From NCBI GenBank assembly GCA_946487795.1, contig CAMLUN010000008.1:1-36951 (forward strand): DNA of 36,951 nt, written 5' to 3'. Shown in pieces: positions 1 to 8,820 of this stretch. Under the pieces are notes generated by a model. It was not told the origin of the DNA. It did no database searches and saw nothing but the letters and a program-made list of their open reading frames with translations. Within the stretch, counting starts at the first letter, position 1, and each line of letters starts with the position of its first letter. Made by a program: the position numbers and the translations under genes. This DNA comes from an uncultured Lactobacillus sp. Lineage in GTDB: Bacteria; Bacillota; Bacilli; Lactobacillales; Lactobacillaceae.

Positions 1-814
1 TAATCAATTGTTTCTGATAATACAATAGTGAAGCAGGATCGAGCCTTAGTTTTTCCATCAATTGGGCATCAGAAAGTTCTGGATGGTGGCCAAGTTCGTA
101 GAGGATGAATGATTGGTGGAGAAATTTGGGTGCTAGACTAAAGCCGAGATAATCTTCATCTTGACGCAGGTATTTATGTAGACCAGCGTTTGAGAGCCCG
201 GGATTATCCGGTGAGAAGCGCTGTTTAAGAAAGATCTGTGAAGAGTGCTGAAGTTCTTGAAGTGGCCGAATAAATTGATTGAAGTTTGTGATAAACAGTT
301 TTTCTGTCGAATTTGTTGGTGAGAGTTTATCCCAAACATCTTCAAAACCGGGAGTAAGAAATTCACTCACGGTATAACCACGACTTGATAAGAAAATTGT
401 TAACCGAGTATAGAAGTGGAGGTGCTCATCCTGGAGAATTTCAGGAATCTTTTCAAGCCACTTAGTTGTTAATCGTTTATTGGTACTAGTAGCTTTCCCG
501 TGGATTGTCAGGGTTGGGTAAATCTTAATTAGCTGATGGGTGAAGAGGTAACGAAAATAGCGATTCAGGTGAGAAAGGTTCTTATTGTAAGTACTAAGGG
601 TAATCTTTTCATCTTCTTTTAGGGCAGTTAGGAAGGCCCGCACATCCGTTTCAGTTAGGTTCTTTAATTTTGGTTCGGCAGCGAATTCTGGTCGATTATC
701 CATGAGAAAAGTAAAAAAATGGGTTAGGGTAGCGTCGTAGGTCTTAATTGTTAGTGGTGCCAGTCCCTGTTGATTCAAAAATAATTGAAAACGATCTTGG
801 TATGGGTAATTCAT
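1..814 (-). CDS. XerD-like tyrosine recombinase, catalytically degenerate (partial, 3' end outside window)
   Basis: An open frame runs from ATG at 814 leftwards off the window edge with no stop (271 codons seen). The ribosome binding site AAGGAGA lies at 821-827. The N-terminus (about residues 5-90) reads like the SAM-like core-binding domain of phage-type integrases (FQLFLNQQGLAPLTIKTY). The C-terminal part aligns by eye with the catalytic domain, but the key residues are replaced. The usual GLRVSEL arginine is Thr in GYTVSEF. The usual HxLRH box reads KFLHQSF, so His becomes Lys and Arg becomes His. The GH box is also lost. A Tyr pair (LLYYQ) remains near the expected nucleophile position. 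This resembles the XerD-like family of streptococci and lactobacilli that is not thought to act at dif. In those genomes scpA and scpB often follow; that would lie outside this window. It is divergent from cca. Confidence 0.8.
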   Translation of the reverse strand, partial: MNYPYQDRFQLFLNQQGLAPLTIKTYDATLTHFFTFLMDNRPEFAAEPKLKNLTETDVRAFLTALKEDEKITLSTYNKNLSHLNRYFRYLFTHQLIKIYPTLTIHGKATSTNKRLTTKWLEKIPEILQDEHLHFYTRLTIFLSSRGYTVSEFLTPGFEDVWDKLSPTNSTEKLFITNFNQFIRPLQELQHSSQIFLKQRFSPDNPGLSNAGLHKYLRQDEDYLGFSLAPKFLHQSFILYELGHHPELSDAQLMEKLRLDPASLLYYQKQLI

Positions 815-896
815 TTTGCGTCTCCTTAATAAGCAGATATTTACTTTAACTAACATTTTAAACCAAAATCGCTCAAAAGAAAAGAACCCACAACAG

Positions 897-926
897 TTCA
901 CACGCCCTTGCTAGATTTGCTATAAT
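897..926 (+). promoter_or_regulatory. Promoter of the cca operon
   Basis: A -35 box TTCACA (897-902) is followed after 18 bp by a perfect -10 box TATAAT (921-926). The predicted transcript starts about 27 bases before the cca start codon. The 145-base gap also serves the divergent recombinase gene. Confidence 0.7.
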
Positions 927-959
927 CGAGGTTGACTAAAAAATGAAGGACTTGATTAA

Positions 960-2171
960 ATGATCATCAAACACTTACCGCCAATCTTTGAACCCGCTCG
1001 TCCGGTACTCCAAAAAATTGAGGACGCGGGATTCGAAGCCTATTTTGTGGGTGGTTGCGTTCGTGATACGATCTTAGGCGATTCAATCCACGATATTGAT
1101 ATTGCTACTAGTGCTTATCCAAGTGAAATTAAAGCGATTTTTAACCGCACTGTTGATACCGGGATCGAACACGGCACAGTGATGATTCTTGATCATGGGA
1201 CGGGATACGAAACCACAACATTTCGAACCGAATCTGGCTACCAAGATTTTCGCCGTCCTGATAAGGTAACCTTTGTTCGGTCGTTAAGCGAGGATTTGAA
1301 ACGGCGTGACTTTACGATTAATGCACTCGCGTTGAAGGAAAATGGTGAGCTGATTGACCTTTTTAATGGCCTGGATGACTTAAAACACCATTTAATCAAG
1401 GCTGTCGGTGATCCTAATGAGCGGTTCCATGAAGATGCCTTGCGGATGATGCGGGCTGTTCGCTTCGCTAGTAAACTGGATTTTGTAATTGCGGCGGAAA
1501 CATTAGCAGGGATTAAACAAAATGCTGCTTTATTGGAGAAAATAGCGGTTGAAAGAATTCGGGTAGAATTTGAAAAAATATTAATGGGGCAAAACCCGGT
1601 AGCAGGCCTGAATGAGTTTCTGCAAACGGGTCTTTATCAATATTGTCCAGGGTTAGTAGGAAAGCAAACTGAATTAAGCGGACTATTATTGCTAAATAAT
1701 TGGCAATTACGGAATGCAGAACAGGCGTGGGCAGTTATTGTGACTCAGTTAGGACTTGACTCACGTGATGCAAGTAAGTTTCTTCGCAGCTGGAAGACCT
1801 CAAATGAGCTGATTACTAACGTTAAAAAGATGATCCCAGTAATTCAGGGGCTAAGGAGTAAAAAGTTATCACCGTTGACTTTCTTTACGGCTGGTAGAAA
1901 TGCTGTTCAGGATGCTAATCAAGTTGCCAAATTATATGGCTGGGCAATTCCTGATGAACAATTAATGAAGCAGTACGACTCATTACCCATTAAAAGCGGT
2001 AAAGAACTGGCTGTTAATGGGGGAGTTCTCATTAACGATGCAGGGGTAAAGCCTGGTCCATTACTAGGAAAGATCATTAAAAAGCTAACAGTACAAGTTG
2101 TTAACGGTGAATTGCCTAATGATAGGGAAACCTTAATTAATGAAGCAGAAAAAATAAAAAAAGAGGGATAA
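960..2171 (+). CDS. cca: CCA-adding enzyme (tRNA nucleotidyltransferase)
   Basis: This cytoplasmic enzyme builds or repairs the 3'-CCA end of tRNAs from CTP and ATP without a nucleic acid template. The 403-residue protein has the class II nucleotidyltransferase head: GGCVRD at 31-36, the metal-binding DxD (D45, D47), the RRDFTINAL motif at about 115-123 that selects the nucleotide, and EDALRMMRAVRF at about 158-169. The helical tail is of normal length. The start ATG is preceded by GAAGGA about 10 bases upstream; an earlier ATG in the leader opens only a six-codon frame. It is the first gene of an apparent operon with the ABC-F gene (6-base gap), thyA and dihydrofolate reductase. Confidence 0.95.
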   Translation: MIIKHLPPIFEPARPVLQKIEDAGFEAYFVGGCVRDTILGDSIHDIDIATSAYPSEIKAIFNRTVDTGIEHGTVMILDHGTGYETTTFRTESGYQDFRRPDKVTFVRSLSEDLKRRDFTINALALKENGELIDLFNGLDDLKHHLIKAVGDPNERFHEDALRMMRAVRFASKLDFVIAAETLAGIKQNAALLEKIAVERIRVEFEKILMGQNPVAGLNEFLQTGLYQYCPGLVGKQTELSGLLLLNNWQLRNAEQAWAVIVTQLGLDSRDASKFLRSWKTSNELITNVKKMIPVIQGLRSKKLSPLTFFTAGRNAVQDANQVAKLYGWAIPDEQLMKQYDSLPIKSGKELAVNGGVLINDAGVKPGPLLGKIIKKLTVQVVNGELPNDRETLINEAEKIKKEG

Positions 2172-2177
2172 AACGAG

Positions 2178-4088
2178 ATGCAAACAATGCAAGCTGAGGG
2201 ATTAACCAGTACTTATGGTGAGAAAACCCTGTTTGATAATGTCTCCTTTACAATCAACGAAAACGATCGAATCGGTTTAATCGGTGTTAACGGGAGTGGA
2301 AAGACCAGTCTCCTTAACGTCATCAGTAAGCGGACAAGTCCGGAAAGCGGCTCGATCACTACACCAAATGACTACACGATTGGGTATCTGCAACAGCAGC
2401 CAGCGCTTGACCCAACCAAAACGATTATGGATGCAATCTTTGAAGGCGATCAGCCTGTGTTTAAAACTATTCGGGAATATGAGCTTGCACTTGATCGTTT
2501 TAGTAATCATCCCGGGGATCCTCAAGCAATGGATCAATACACTAAATTGCAAGTAAAGATGGATCAGGAGGATGCATGGGAAGCTGATAGCCGGGTTAAA
2601 ACGATCCTTACTCAATTAAAAATTAAGAACGTTAGTCAAAAGGTTAGTGAATTATCTGGTGGTCAGCAGAAGCGTGTAGGGCTAGCACAGGTATTAATTC
2701 AACACCCAGATTTATTGCTTTTAGATGAACCAACTAACCATTTAGACCTTGATTCAGTAGTCTGGCTTCAAGACTTTCTTGCTTCTTATAAGGGAGCAGT
2801 CCTTTTGGTAACTCATGATCGGTACTTCCTCGACCAAGTTACTAACCACATCTGGGAATTGTCATTTGGTCACCTTTATCATTATGATGGTAATTATCAA
2901 GACTTTGTTCGGCAAAAAGCAGAACGGGTAGAATTAGCTAAGGATACCGAGAAAAAGAATCAGCAGCTATACAAGAAGGAATTAGTGTGGATGCGAACCG
3001 GTGCTAAGGCCCGATCAACCAAGCAAAAGGGACGGATTAATCGTTTCCATGAGCTTGAAGATAAGGTTGGTAATCTAAAAACTGACGAAGATATTTCAAT
3101 CAATTTAGGCTCGCAACGACTTGGTAAAGATGTAATTAAATTTAAGAATGCCGATTTGACTCTGGGTGATCATCGGATTCTCCATAATTTTGATTGGTTA
3201 GTTCAAGCGGGCGACCGAATTGGAATTACTGGTGAGAACGGTGCAGGGAAGACCAGCCTGTTGAATGTGATTGCACAACGGGTACCATTAGAAAGTGGGG
3301 TACTCAAAATTGGTGAAACGGTAAAGCTTGGTTATTACACTCAGCAAATTGAGGGAATTGACGATGATAAACGAATGATTAGTTTTCTGAGTGAAATTGC
3401 TGAAAATGTTACCGATAAGGACGGTAATAAGCTTAGTGTTACCCAGCTTCTTGAGCGATTCTTATTCCCCCGCTTCATGCACGGGACACTGATTAGAAAG
3501 CTTTCAGGTGGTGAGAAACGCCGTCTGTACTTGCTGAAAATTCTTATGCAACAGCCAAACGTCCTTCTTCTTGACGAACCAACTAACGATCTTGATATTG
3601 GAACATTAACGGTTCTAGAAGATTATCTGGATAACTTTGCGGGAACGGTTATTACAGTTTCTCATGATCGCTATTTCTTGGACAAAGTAGCTGATGATTT
3701 GTTAATTTTCCAGTGTAACGGTGATATTCAACGTTACACTGGACGCTTTACTGATTATCTTGCTGATGCTAAAAAACAGGCTGAAGAAGAGCAGCAGCAA
3801 AAACGCGCTGTAAAAAAACAGCAAACTGCCAAGAGTCAACAATCAGTACCAAGTTCAAGTCAAAAGAAGAAGACTAAGCTAACTTATGCAGAGAAGCTAG
3901 AATGGGATCATATTGACGATGATCTTGATCAACTTGATAATAAGCGCAAGTCAATTGAAGAACAGATGACCGAGCAGTCTGCCAATTACCAAAAACTGGC
4001 CGAATTGCAAAAAAAGCTAGATCAGGTCAAAAAAGAAATTGACGATAAAACAGCGCGGTGGGAATATTTAAGTAACTACATTGACTAA
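2178..4088 (+). CDS. ABC-F family ATPase, Uup/YfmR type
   Basis: This is a soluble protein with two ABC ATPase domains and no membrane segments, as in ABC-F proteins that act on the ribosome. Domain 1 has Walker A GVNGSGKT (36-43), signature LSGGQQKR and Walker B LLLLDEPTNHLD. Domain 2 has Walker A GENGAGKT starting at residue 352, signature LSGGEKRR and Walker B VLLLDEPTNDLD. A Lys/Gln/Glu-rich coiled-coil tail (about residues 535-636) is typical of the Uup/YfmR branch. Those proteins are thought to rescue ribosomes at difficult sequences or affect assembly; antibiotic-resistance ABC-Fs usually lack this tail. At 636 residues it has the normal length. It sits tightly between cca and thyA. 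Confidence 0.9.
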   Translation: MQTMQAEGLTSTYGEKTLFDNVSFTINENDRIGLIGVNGSGKTSLLNVISKRTSPESGSITTPNDYTIGYLQQQPALDPTKTIMDAIFEGDQPVFKTIREYELALDRFSNHPGDPQAMDQYTKLQVKMDQEDAWEADSRVKTILTQLKIKNVSQKVSELSGGQQKRVGLAQVLIQHPDLLLLDEPTNHLDLDSVVWLQDFLASYKGAVLLVTHDRYFLDQVTNHIWELSFGHLYHYDGNYQDFVRQKAERVELAKDTEKKNQQLYKKELVWMRTGAKARSTKQKGRINRFHELEDKVGNLKTDEDISINLGSQRLGKDVIKFKNADLTLGDHRILHNFDWLVQAGDRIGITGENGAGKTSLLNVIAQRVPLESGVLKIGETVKLGYYTQQIEGIDDDKRMISFLSEIAENVTDKDGNKLSVTQLLERFLFPRFMHGTLIRKLSGGEKRRLYLLKILMQQPNVLLLDEPTNDLDIGTLTVLEDYLDNFAGTVITVSHDRYFLDKVADDLLIFQCNGDIQRYTGRFTDYLADAKKQAEEEQQQKRAVKKQQTAKSQQSVPSSSQKKKTKLTYAEKLEWDHIDDDLDQLDNKRKSIEEQMTEQSANYQKLAELQKKLDQVKKEIDDKTARWEYLSNYID

Positions 4089-4103
4089 CAGTGAGGATAC
4101 GTA

Positions 4104-5066
4104 ATGACAATCAATGAAAATGAGCAACAATATTTAAGTTTAGCGCAATATGTTTTGGATCATGGGCACACTAAAAGCGATCGTACCGGTACGGGAACAA
4201 AATCTGTTTTTGGTTATCAGATGCGGTTTAATCTTGAAGAAGGTTTTCCGCTACTCACAACCAAGAAGGTTCCATTTGGCTTAATTAAAAGTGAATTGTT
4301 ATGGTTTCTTCGGGGAGACACTAACATTCAATTCCTTTTAAAACATAAAAACCATATTTGGGATGAATGGGCATTTAAGAAGTGGGTAGAGAGTGATGAA
4401 TATCATGGCCCGGATATGACAGACTTCGGTCATCGTTGGCTCAAGGATCCTGAGTTTAAAAAGGCTTATTTAAAAGAGAAACGTGATTTTTGTGAGCGGA
4501 TTGTTAACGATGATGAGTTTGCCAAAAAATATGGTGACCTGGGGTTAGTTTATGGGAGTCAATGGCGTCACTGGAAAACTAGTAATGGTCAGATAATTGA
4601 CCAGATTGCTAATGTGATTGACCAGATAAAGACAACCCCAGATTCACGCCGAATGATTGTTTCTGCCTGGAATCCTGAAGACATTTCATCAATGGCCTTG
4701 CCTCCTTGCCATACAATGTTCCAGTTCTATGTAAATGATGGGAAGTTAAGTTGTCAACTTTACCAGCGAAGTGCCGATATCTTTCTTGGAGTGCCATTTA
4801 ATATCGCTAGTTATGCATTGTTAACGCATATGATTGCTCATCAATGTGGGCTGCAAGTGGGCGACTTTGTTCATACGTTAGGGGATGCTCATATTTACTT
4901 GAACCATCTTTCGCAGATTAAGGAACAATTGTCACGAACTCCGCATAAGGCTCCTAAGTTAATCTTACCGGATGAACTGAAGCCGATTGATGAATACGAG
5001 ATGAGTGATATTAAGTTGGAAGGATACACCCACGAACCTGCTATTAAGGCACCAGTCGCGGTTTAA
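4104..5066 (+). CDS. thyA: Thymidylate synthase
   Basis: ThyA makes dTMP from dUMP with methylene-tetrahydrofolate, which becomes dihydrofolate. The 320-residue protein is longer than the E. coli enzyme (264) because of an insertion at about residues 90-140, a known feature of the Lactobacillus casei enzyme. The nucleophile is C202 in [13 protein letters not shown], followed by the nucleotide-binding segment [20 protein letters not shown]. The ribosome binding site GAGGAT lies just upstream. The next gene, dihydrofolate reductase, recycles its product, so the pair forms a functional unit. Confidence 0.97.
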   Translation: MTINENEQQYLSLAQYVLDHGHTKSDRTGTGTKSVFGYQMRFNLEEGFPLLTTKKVPFGLIKSELLWFLRGDTNIQFLLKHKNHIWDEWAFKKWVESDEYHGPDMTDFGHRWLKDPEFKKAYLKEKRDFCERIVNDDEFAKKYGDLGLVYGSQWRHWKTSNGQIIDQIANVIDQIKTTPDSRRMIVSAWNPEDISSMALPPCHTMFQFYVNDGKLSCQLYQRSADIFLGVPFNIASYALLTHMIAHQCGLQVGDFVHTLGDAHIYLNHLSQIKEQLSRTPHKAPKLILPDELKPIDEYEMSDIKLEGYTHEPAIKAPVAV

Positions 5067-5084
5067 TTAAGGAGAGAAAGAAAA

Positions 5085-5573
5085 ATGAGTGAAGTTAATT
5101 TTATTTGGGCTGAGGATCTTGATGGTTGGATTGGAAAGGACAACCAATTACCTTGGCATGTTTCTGCTGACCTAAAACATTTTCGCAAATTGACTGCAAA
5201 TCACCCAGTCATTATGGGAAGGAAAACTTATAATTCGATTGGTCAGCCATTACCGCACCGGCAGAATATTGTGTTAACTCATCAATCAATTGCTAATGAT
5301 CAGATTACGGTTGTGCATGATGTTGAAACCCTTGATCAGCTGATTGATGTGTTACCGGATAATCAGGTATACGTAATTGGCGGAGCACGGATTTTCTCTT
5401 TAATGATGCCGTTAGTAAATAAGCTTGAACGAACAATCATTAATGGTCATTATAATGGCGACGTAAAAATGCCACCGATCAATTATGATCAATGGCATTT
5501 GCTTAAACGTGATGAAGTTAATGAAGATGACCAGACTAGTTGTTGGTTTGAAACTTGGGAGTTAAACAAATAA
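5085..5573 (+). CDS. folA: Dihydrofolate reductase
   Basis: This NADPH-dependent enzyme regenerates tetrahydrofolate and is the trimethoprim target. It has 162 residues, the normal length. Visible landmarks are the opening strand VNFIWAEDLDGWIGKDNQLPWH with the Met20-type loop, and an acidic residue D29 at the position of Asp26 in L. casei DHFR. Also seen are the NADPH-binding MGRKTYNSIG segment and VIGGARIF. A strong AAGGAGAG site precedes it, 18 bases after thyA. Its last 12 bases overlap the end of the converging gene on the other strand, with no terminator between them. Confidence 0.96.
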   Translation: MSEVNFIWAEDLDGWIGKDNQLPWHVSADLKHFRKLTANHPVIMGRKTYNSIGQPLPHRQNIVLTHQSIANDQITVVHDVETLDQLIDVLPDNQVYVIGGARIFSLMMPLVNKLERTIINGHYNGDVKMPPINYDQWHLLKRDEVNEDDQTSCWFETWELNK

Positions 5574-6200
5574 GAGGATTGAGAAGAACATAAAGGCAGT
5601 TCCTCCTAATACAAAAATATGCCAGATGAGGTGAGTATACTGAGTAGGCCGGCTATAAAATAGTGCGCCAATTGTAAAGGTTAGGCCACCCGCAAAGAGT
5701 AAACCAAAGCCAACAGGACCGAGAGCATCCCAAAGCGGCCAAAAGGCGACAATGCATAACCAGCCCATCAGGACGTATAAGAGGGTTGACCAGTTACTCT
5801 TTTTCTTTAACCAAATACTTTTGTAGACAACGCCCATAACCGCAAGTGCCCAAATGACCCCAAATAAGGACCAGCCTTGCCAGCCCTTAATACTTACGAG
5901 GCAATAAGGAGTATACGTACCAGCAATTATGATGTAAATAAAATCATGGTCAAAAATTTGGAAAATTCGCCGTGCTTTAGTGAAGTAGAGTGAATGATAC
6001 AGTGTAGAGAAAAGATAAAATAAGACGAGGGTGCTTCCGTATATTGTAAATGTAACAATTCTCATTGGGCTACCAGTCTTAGCAGCTTTAATGATTAATA
6101 ATACTAAACCAGCAATTGCAAGGGCCAGCCCGATTCCGTGGGTGATTGCATTCCCAATTTCAATAATTACTGAATGCTTTGTTTCTCTGCTTTTTTCCAT
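5562..6200 (-). CDS. Hemolysin III / YqfA family membrane protein
   Basis: This is a 212-residue integral membrane protein with about seven hydrophobic segments, related to the PAQR/hemolysin III superfamily. Family marks include HGIGLALAIAG near the N-terminus, the STLYHSLYF motif with its conserved Ser and His, FDHDFIYIIIAGTYTPYC, and a C-terminal HLIWHIFVLGGTAFMFF carrying the paired His residues thought to bind a metal. The true function in lactobacilli is not known, and the hemolysin name is historical. The ribosome binding site GAAAGGGG precedes the ATG. Its 3' end overlaps the DHFR gene by 12 bases. Confidence 0.88.
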   Translation of the reverse strand: MEKSRETKHSVIIEIGNAITHGIGLALAIAGLVLLIIKAAKTGSPMRIVTFTIYGSTLVLFYLFSTLYHSLYFTKARRIFQIFDHDFIYIIIAGTYTPYCLVSIKGWQGWSLFGVIWALAVMGVVYKSIWLKKKSNWSTLLYVLMGWLCIVAFWPLWDALGPVGFGLLFAGGLTFTIGALFYSRPTQYTHLIWHIFVLGGTAFMFFSILLFV

Positions 6201-6272
6201 TTTTCTACCCCTTTCGTGTAATGTAGCAATGAATTTTACCGCTACTTTTGCTATACTTAAATAATAAATAAG

Positions 6273-6301
6273 TTGACCATCGCAAATTTATATCGCATAA
6301 T
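6273..6301 (+). promoter_or_regulatory. Promoter of degV
   Basis: TTGACC (6273-6278) and CATAAT (6296-6301) are separated by exactly 17 bp. The predicted start point is near 6308, giving an untranslated leader of about 70 bases that contains the inverted repeat at 6320-6340. Confidence 0.65.
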
Positions 6302-6319
6302 GGTTTATGAAACTTTGTC

Positions 6320-6340
6320 ATCTAGTTTTGAAGACTAGAT
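6320..6340. promoter_or_regulatory. Perfect inverted repeat in the degV leader (operator or hairpin)
   Basis: ATCTAGT (6320-6326) and ACTAGAT (6334-6340) are perfect 7-base arms around a 7-base centre (TTTGAAG). The repeat lies just after the predicted transcription start of degV and has no T-run behind it, so it looks more like a repressor site or mRNA stem than a terminator. I do not recognise the regulator. Confidence 0.45.
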
Positions 6341-6378
6341 TATTATAACATAACATTTTCTAGGAAGAGTGAATTTTC

Positions 6379-7221
6379 ATGGGAAAGATTAAGATCGTCT
6401 GTGATTCCTCTGCAGGATTAACAGAAGAAGAAATAAAAAAGTATGACATTACAGTGATTCCATTAACGGTAATGATTAATGGAACCGTATATGTGGAACG
6501 GGAAACAATTACTAATGACCAGTTTCCAGAATTAATGAAAAATGCTAAATCATTACCTAAGACATCACAACCACCAATTGGTCGGTTTGTTGATGCGTTT
6601 AATAAGCTTGGTGAGGATGGCAGCGAGGTTTTATGTGTTGACATGATGGAATCCATTAGCGGAACTGTCCACGCGGCTGAACAAGCTGCTGGGATGACGA
6701 AGACTAAGGTTACTGTTTACGACTCGCAAACAACTGATCGGGGAATGGCTTTCCAGATCATCGAAGCAGCTAAAGTAATTGAAAAAGGTGGCTCCGTTGA
6801 GGATGCGATCGAACGAATGAAGTATGTTCTTGCGCATTCCAAGCTCTACTTGGCAATTGACAACTTAGATAATTTAGTTGCTGGTGGTCGTGTTAGCAAA
6901 TTTGCTGGGGCCCTCTCTAACTTATTGAACATTAAGGTAATGCTTCAGGTTTATGATGGTCAGATCCATATTATTATGAAAGGTCGGGGAAAGAAGGCCC
7001 TTCATAAAGAGTGGGATCGAATCTTGAATGAGATGAAAAATGGTCCTAAAGTCATGAGCGTTGGTATTTCTCATGTTGAAGGGGATAGTGAAGTTAATCG
7101 TCTCTTAACTAAGATTAAAGAATTTGAACCTAACCTCGACATCGTAGTCCGGGAAACTGTACCGATTATTGCCACCCACACTGGCTTAGGGGCATGTTGT
7201 TTGCTTTACTATACTGAATAG
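6379..7221 (+). CDS. DegV / FakB family fatty acid-binding protein
   Basis: DegV proteins bind a long-chain fatty acid and, as FakB, present it to the kinase FakA for phosphorylation and use in phospholipid synthesis. The 280-residue protein shows the family pattern: N-terminal IVCDSSAGLTEEEI, TSQPPIGRF (the Thr-Ser that contacts the carboxylate), SGTVHAAE, DSQTTDRGM, DNLDNLVAGGRVSK and a C-terminal THTGLGACCLLYY. The GGAAGA ribosome binding site precedes it. It is a single-gene unit with its own promoter and terminator. Which fatty acid it binds cannot be told from sequence. Confidence 0.9.
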   Translation: MGKIKIVCDSSAGLTEEEIKKYDITVIPLTVMINGTVYVERETITNDQFPELMKNAKSLPKTSQPPIGRFVDAFNKLGEDGSEVLCVDMMESISGTVHAAEQAAGMTKTKVTVYDSQTTDRGMAFQIIEAAKVIEKGGSVEDAIERMKYVLAHSKLYLAIDNLDNLVAGGRVSKFAGALSNLLNIKVMLQVYDGQIHIIMKGRGKKALHKEWDRILNEMKNGPKVMSVGISHVEGDSEVNRLLTKIKEFEPNLDIVVRETVPIIATHTGLGACCLLYYTE

Positions 7222-7240
7222 TTTAAATTTAAACATTTGG

Positions 7241-7271
7241 AAAGCGGTCATAGTTACTATGCCGCTTTTTT
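7241..7271 (+). terminator. Intrinsic terminator after degV
   Basis: The left arm AAAGCGG-CATAGT (one extra T) pairs with ACTATG-CCGCTTT, followed by a run of six T. The next gene begins only about 18 bases later, so its transcription probably needs partial readthrough or a promoter that I could not identify. Confidence 0.8.
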
Positions 7272-7288
7272 GGTAAAAGGTGAAAATA

Positions 7289-8212
7289 ATGAAAAAAAGT
7301 ATAAAGTGGTTATGGGGCGCTTTACTGTTGGTTCTGCTTATGGTTGGTGGCTGGTATGGCTATCAACGCTTTATTCGGCCATCAATAAGTCAGCAACAAC
7401 AAGTTAAACGTGTAGAAAAGCGTCACGTAAAGCTGGTAGCAGTTGGCGATTCGCTTACCTATGGACAGGGTGATGAGAAGAAAAACGGCGGCTATGTAGG
7501 CATTATAAAGCAGAAAATTCAGGATAAGTATAAGAAGACCAGTGTTTCAACCGTTAATTACGGTGTAAGCGGCGATCGTTCTGATCAGATCCTTGCACGG
7601 CTAAATAAGCAGGCAGAAATGCGTAAAGATTTAAGAGATGCTGATGTAATCGTAATGACGGTCGGTGGTAATGACTTAATGCAAACACTGGAGAAAGACA
7701 TTATGATGCAATCCCAGGCCAAGATTCAGTCAAGCGTTAACCAAGCGCAAGGAACGTATGAGAATAAGTTAAACCAATTATTTACGGCTGTAAGAAAAGA
7801 GAACAAGCATGCACCAATTTTTGTGATGAGCATTTATAATCCGGTCTATACATACTTTCCAGATGTAGCTGCAATTAATGACTCAATTAACCAGTGGAAC
7901 CAGGCAACCCAAAGTGTTACAAAGAAATATTCAAAAATGCATTTTGTCAGCATTTATAAAGTAATGTCATATGGCCAATACCAAACAAAAGCTCAACGGC
8001 AACAATTGATTCGACAAGAAGAAAAGGTAAACCATGGAAAGGTCCAGCAATCACAACTGTTGTCGATTATGAGTAATAAGAACCATAATTTAAACGAATA
8101 TATTTCGACTGAAGATAATTTTCATCCGAACAATTTAGGATACCAGCACATGGCAAGTCGATTGTTTAAGAGTATGGTTAAGTATGATAGTTGGGAATTT
8201 GTAAGGGAATAA
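7289..8212 (+). CDS. Membrane-anchored SGNH/GDSL hydrolase (YpmR-like)
   Basis: This is an esterase or lipase-type hydrolase held outside the membrane by an N-terminal segment (about residues 7-27, WLWGALLLVLLMVGGWYG). SGNH blocks are seen in order: GDSLTYG with the Ser nucleophile at residue 55, VSGDRS (Gly block), GGNDLM (Asn block) and DNFHPNNLGYQHMA (Asp/His pair). I chose ATG 7289 (307 residues) over GTG 7280 because AAAGGTG at 7276-7282 is then correctly spaced. The same pair with a YpmS gene is found in Bacillus; the substrate is unknown. The next gene follows after 3 bases. Confidence 0.85.
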   Translation: MKKSIKWLWGALLLVLLMVGGWYGYQRFIRPSISQQQQVKRVEKRHVKLVAVGDSLTYGQGDEKKNGGYVGIIKQKIQDKYKKTSVSTVNYGVSGDRSDQILARLNKQAEMRKDLRDADVIVMTVGGNDLMQTLEKDIMMQSQAKIQSSVNQAQGTYENKLNQLFTAVRKENKHAPIFVMSIYNPVYTYFPDVAAINDSINQWNQATQSVTKKYSKMHFVSIYKVMSYGQYQTKAQRQQLIRQEEKVNHGKVQQSQLLSIMSNKNHNLNEYISTEDNFHPNNLGYQHMASRLFKSMVKYDSWEFVRE

Positions 8213-8215
8213 TTA

Positions 8216-8806
8216 ATGAATAGTAAAAAACAAGTTAACTGGTGGAAATGGGCATTTATTACTTTAATCTTAGTAATTGTGGTTGGCTGCGGTGTTGTTC
8301 TTCATCGGGCAACCGCACCAGCACCACAAGCAGAAATGTCGCAAACCACCAAAGCTAATGATTCATCGTTAATGGTGGAGTTAAACCGGAAACAAGTAAA
8401 TGCCTTATCAGCAAACTATTTAGATAATTTCTTGAAGGATAATAAAATTAAATATAAGTTTATCGTTGGTGAAAAATACGCAACCCTAGTCGGTGATACC
8501 AAGTTCCTCGGTACTAAGGTTCGGTTTGCAATTAATTTTATTCCTGAACGGACAAGTCAGGGCAATGTCCTTTTACGTGCTAAAGGATTAAGTGTTGGGC
8601 GACTCAATATTCCGATTAAGTTTGTGATGGGATATATCGCCAAAAATTATAATATTCCTGAGTGGGTTTCCATAAACCCAAAAAAGAAAACTGTTTTGCT
8701 GGATTTAAATCGTTATAGTAAAAACCGGCAATTAAAGTATTCGGCACAAGAAATTAATATGCAGGATGGTCAGTTTAAATTTTTAATTACTGTTCCTGAA
8801 AAATAA
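8216..8806 (+). CDS. YpmS family membrane protein (DUF2140)
   Basis: The 196-residue protein has a single N-terminal membrane segment (about 11-30, WAFITLILVIVVGCGVVL) and an extracytoplasmic domain with the YpmS pattern: LNRKQVNALSANYLDNFL, then YKFIVGEKYATLVGDTKFLG, and a closing QDGQFKFLITVPEK. It is translationally linked to the preceding GDSL hydrolase, which suggests that the two act together at the cell envelope. No enzymatic motif is visible and the function of the family is not known. Confidence 0.85.
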   Translation: MNSKKQVNWWKWAFITLILVIVVGCGVVLHRATAPAPQAEMSQTTKANDSSLMVELNRKQVNALSANYLDNFLKDNKIKYKFIVGEKYATLVGDTKFLGTKVRFAINFIPERTSQGNVLLRAKGLSVGRLNIPIKFVMGYIAKNYNIPEWVSINPKKKTVLLDLNRYSKNRQLKYSAQEINMQDGQFKFLITVPEK

Positions 8807-8820
8807 GAGGAGGATGCTAA

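Noticed and set aside
133..366. 77-codon minus-strand frame at the left end
   Set aside because: It is a shadow frame inside the XerD-like gene, which is open over its whole visible length in another frame.
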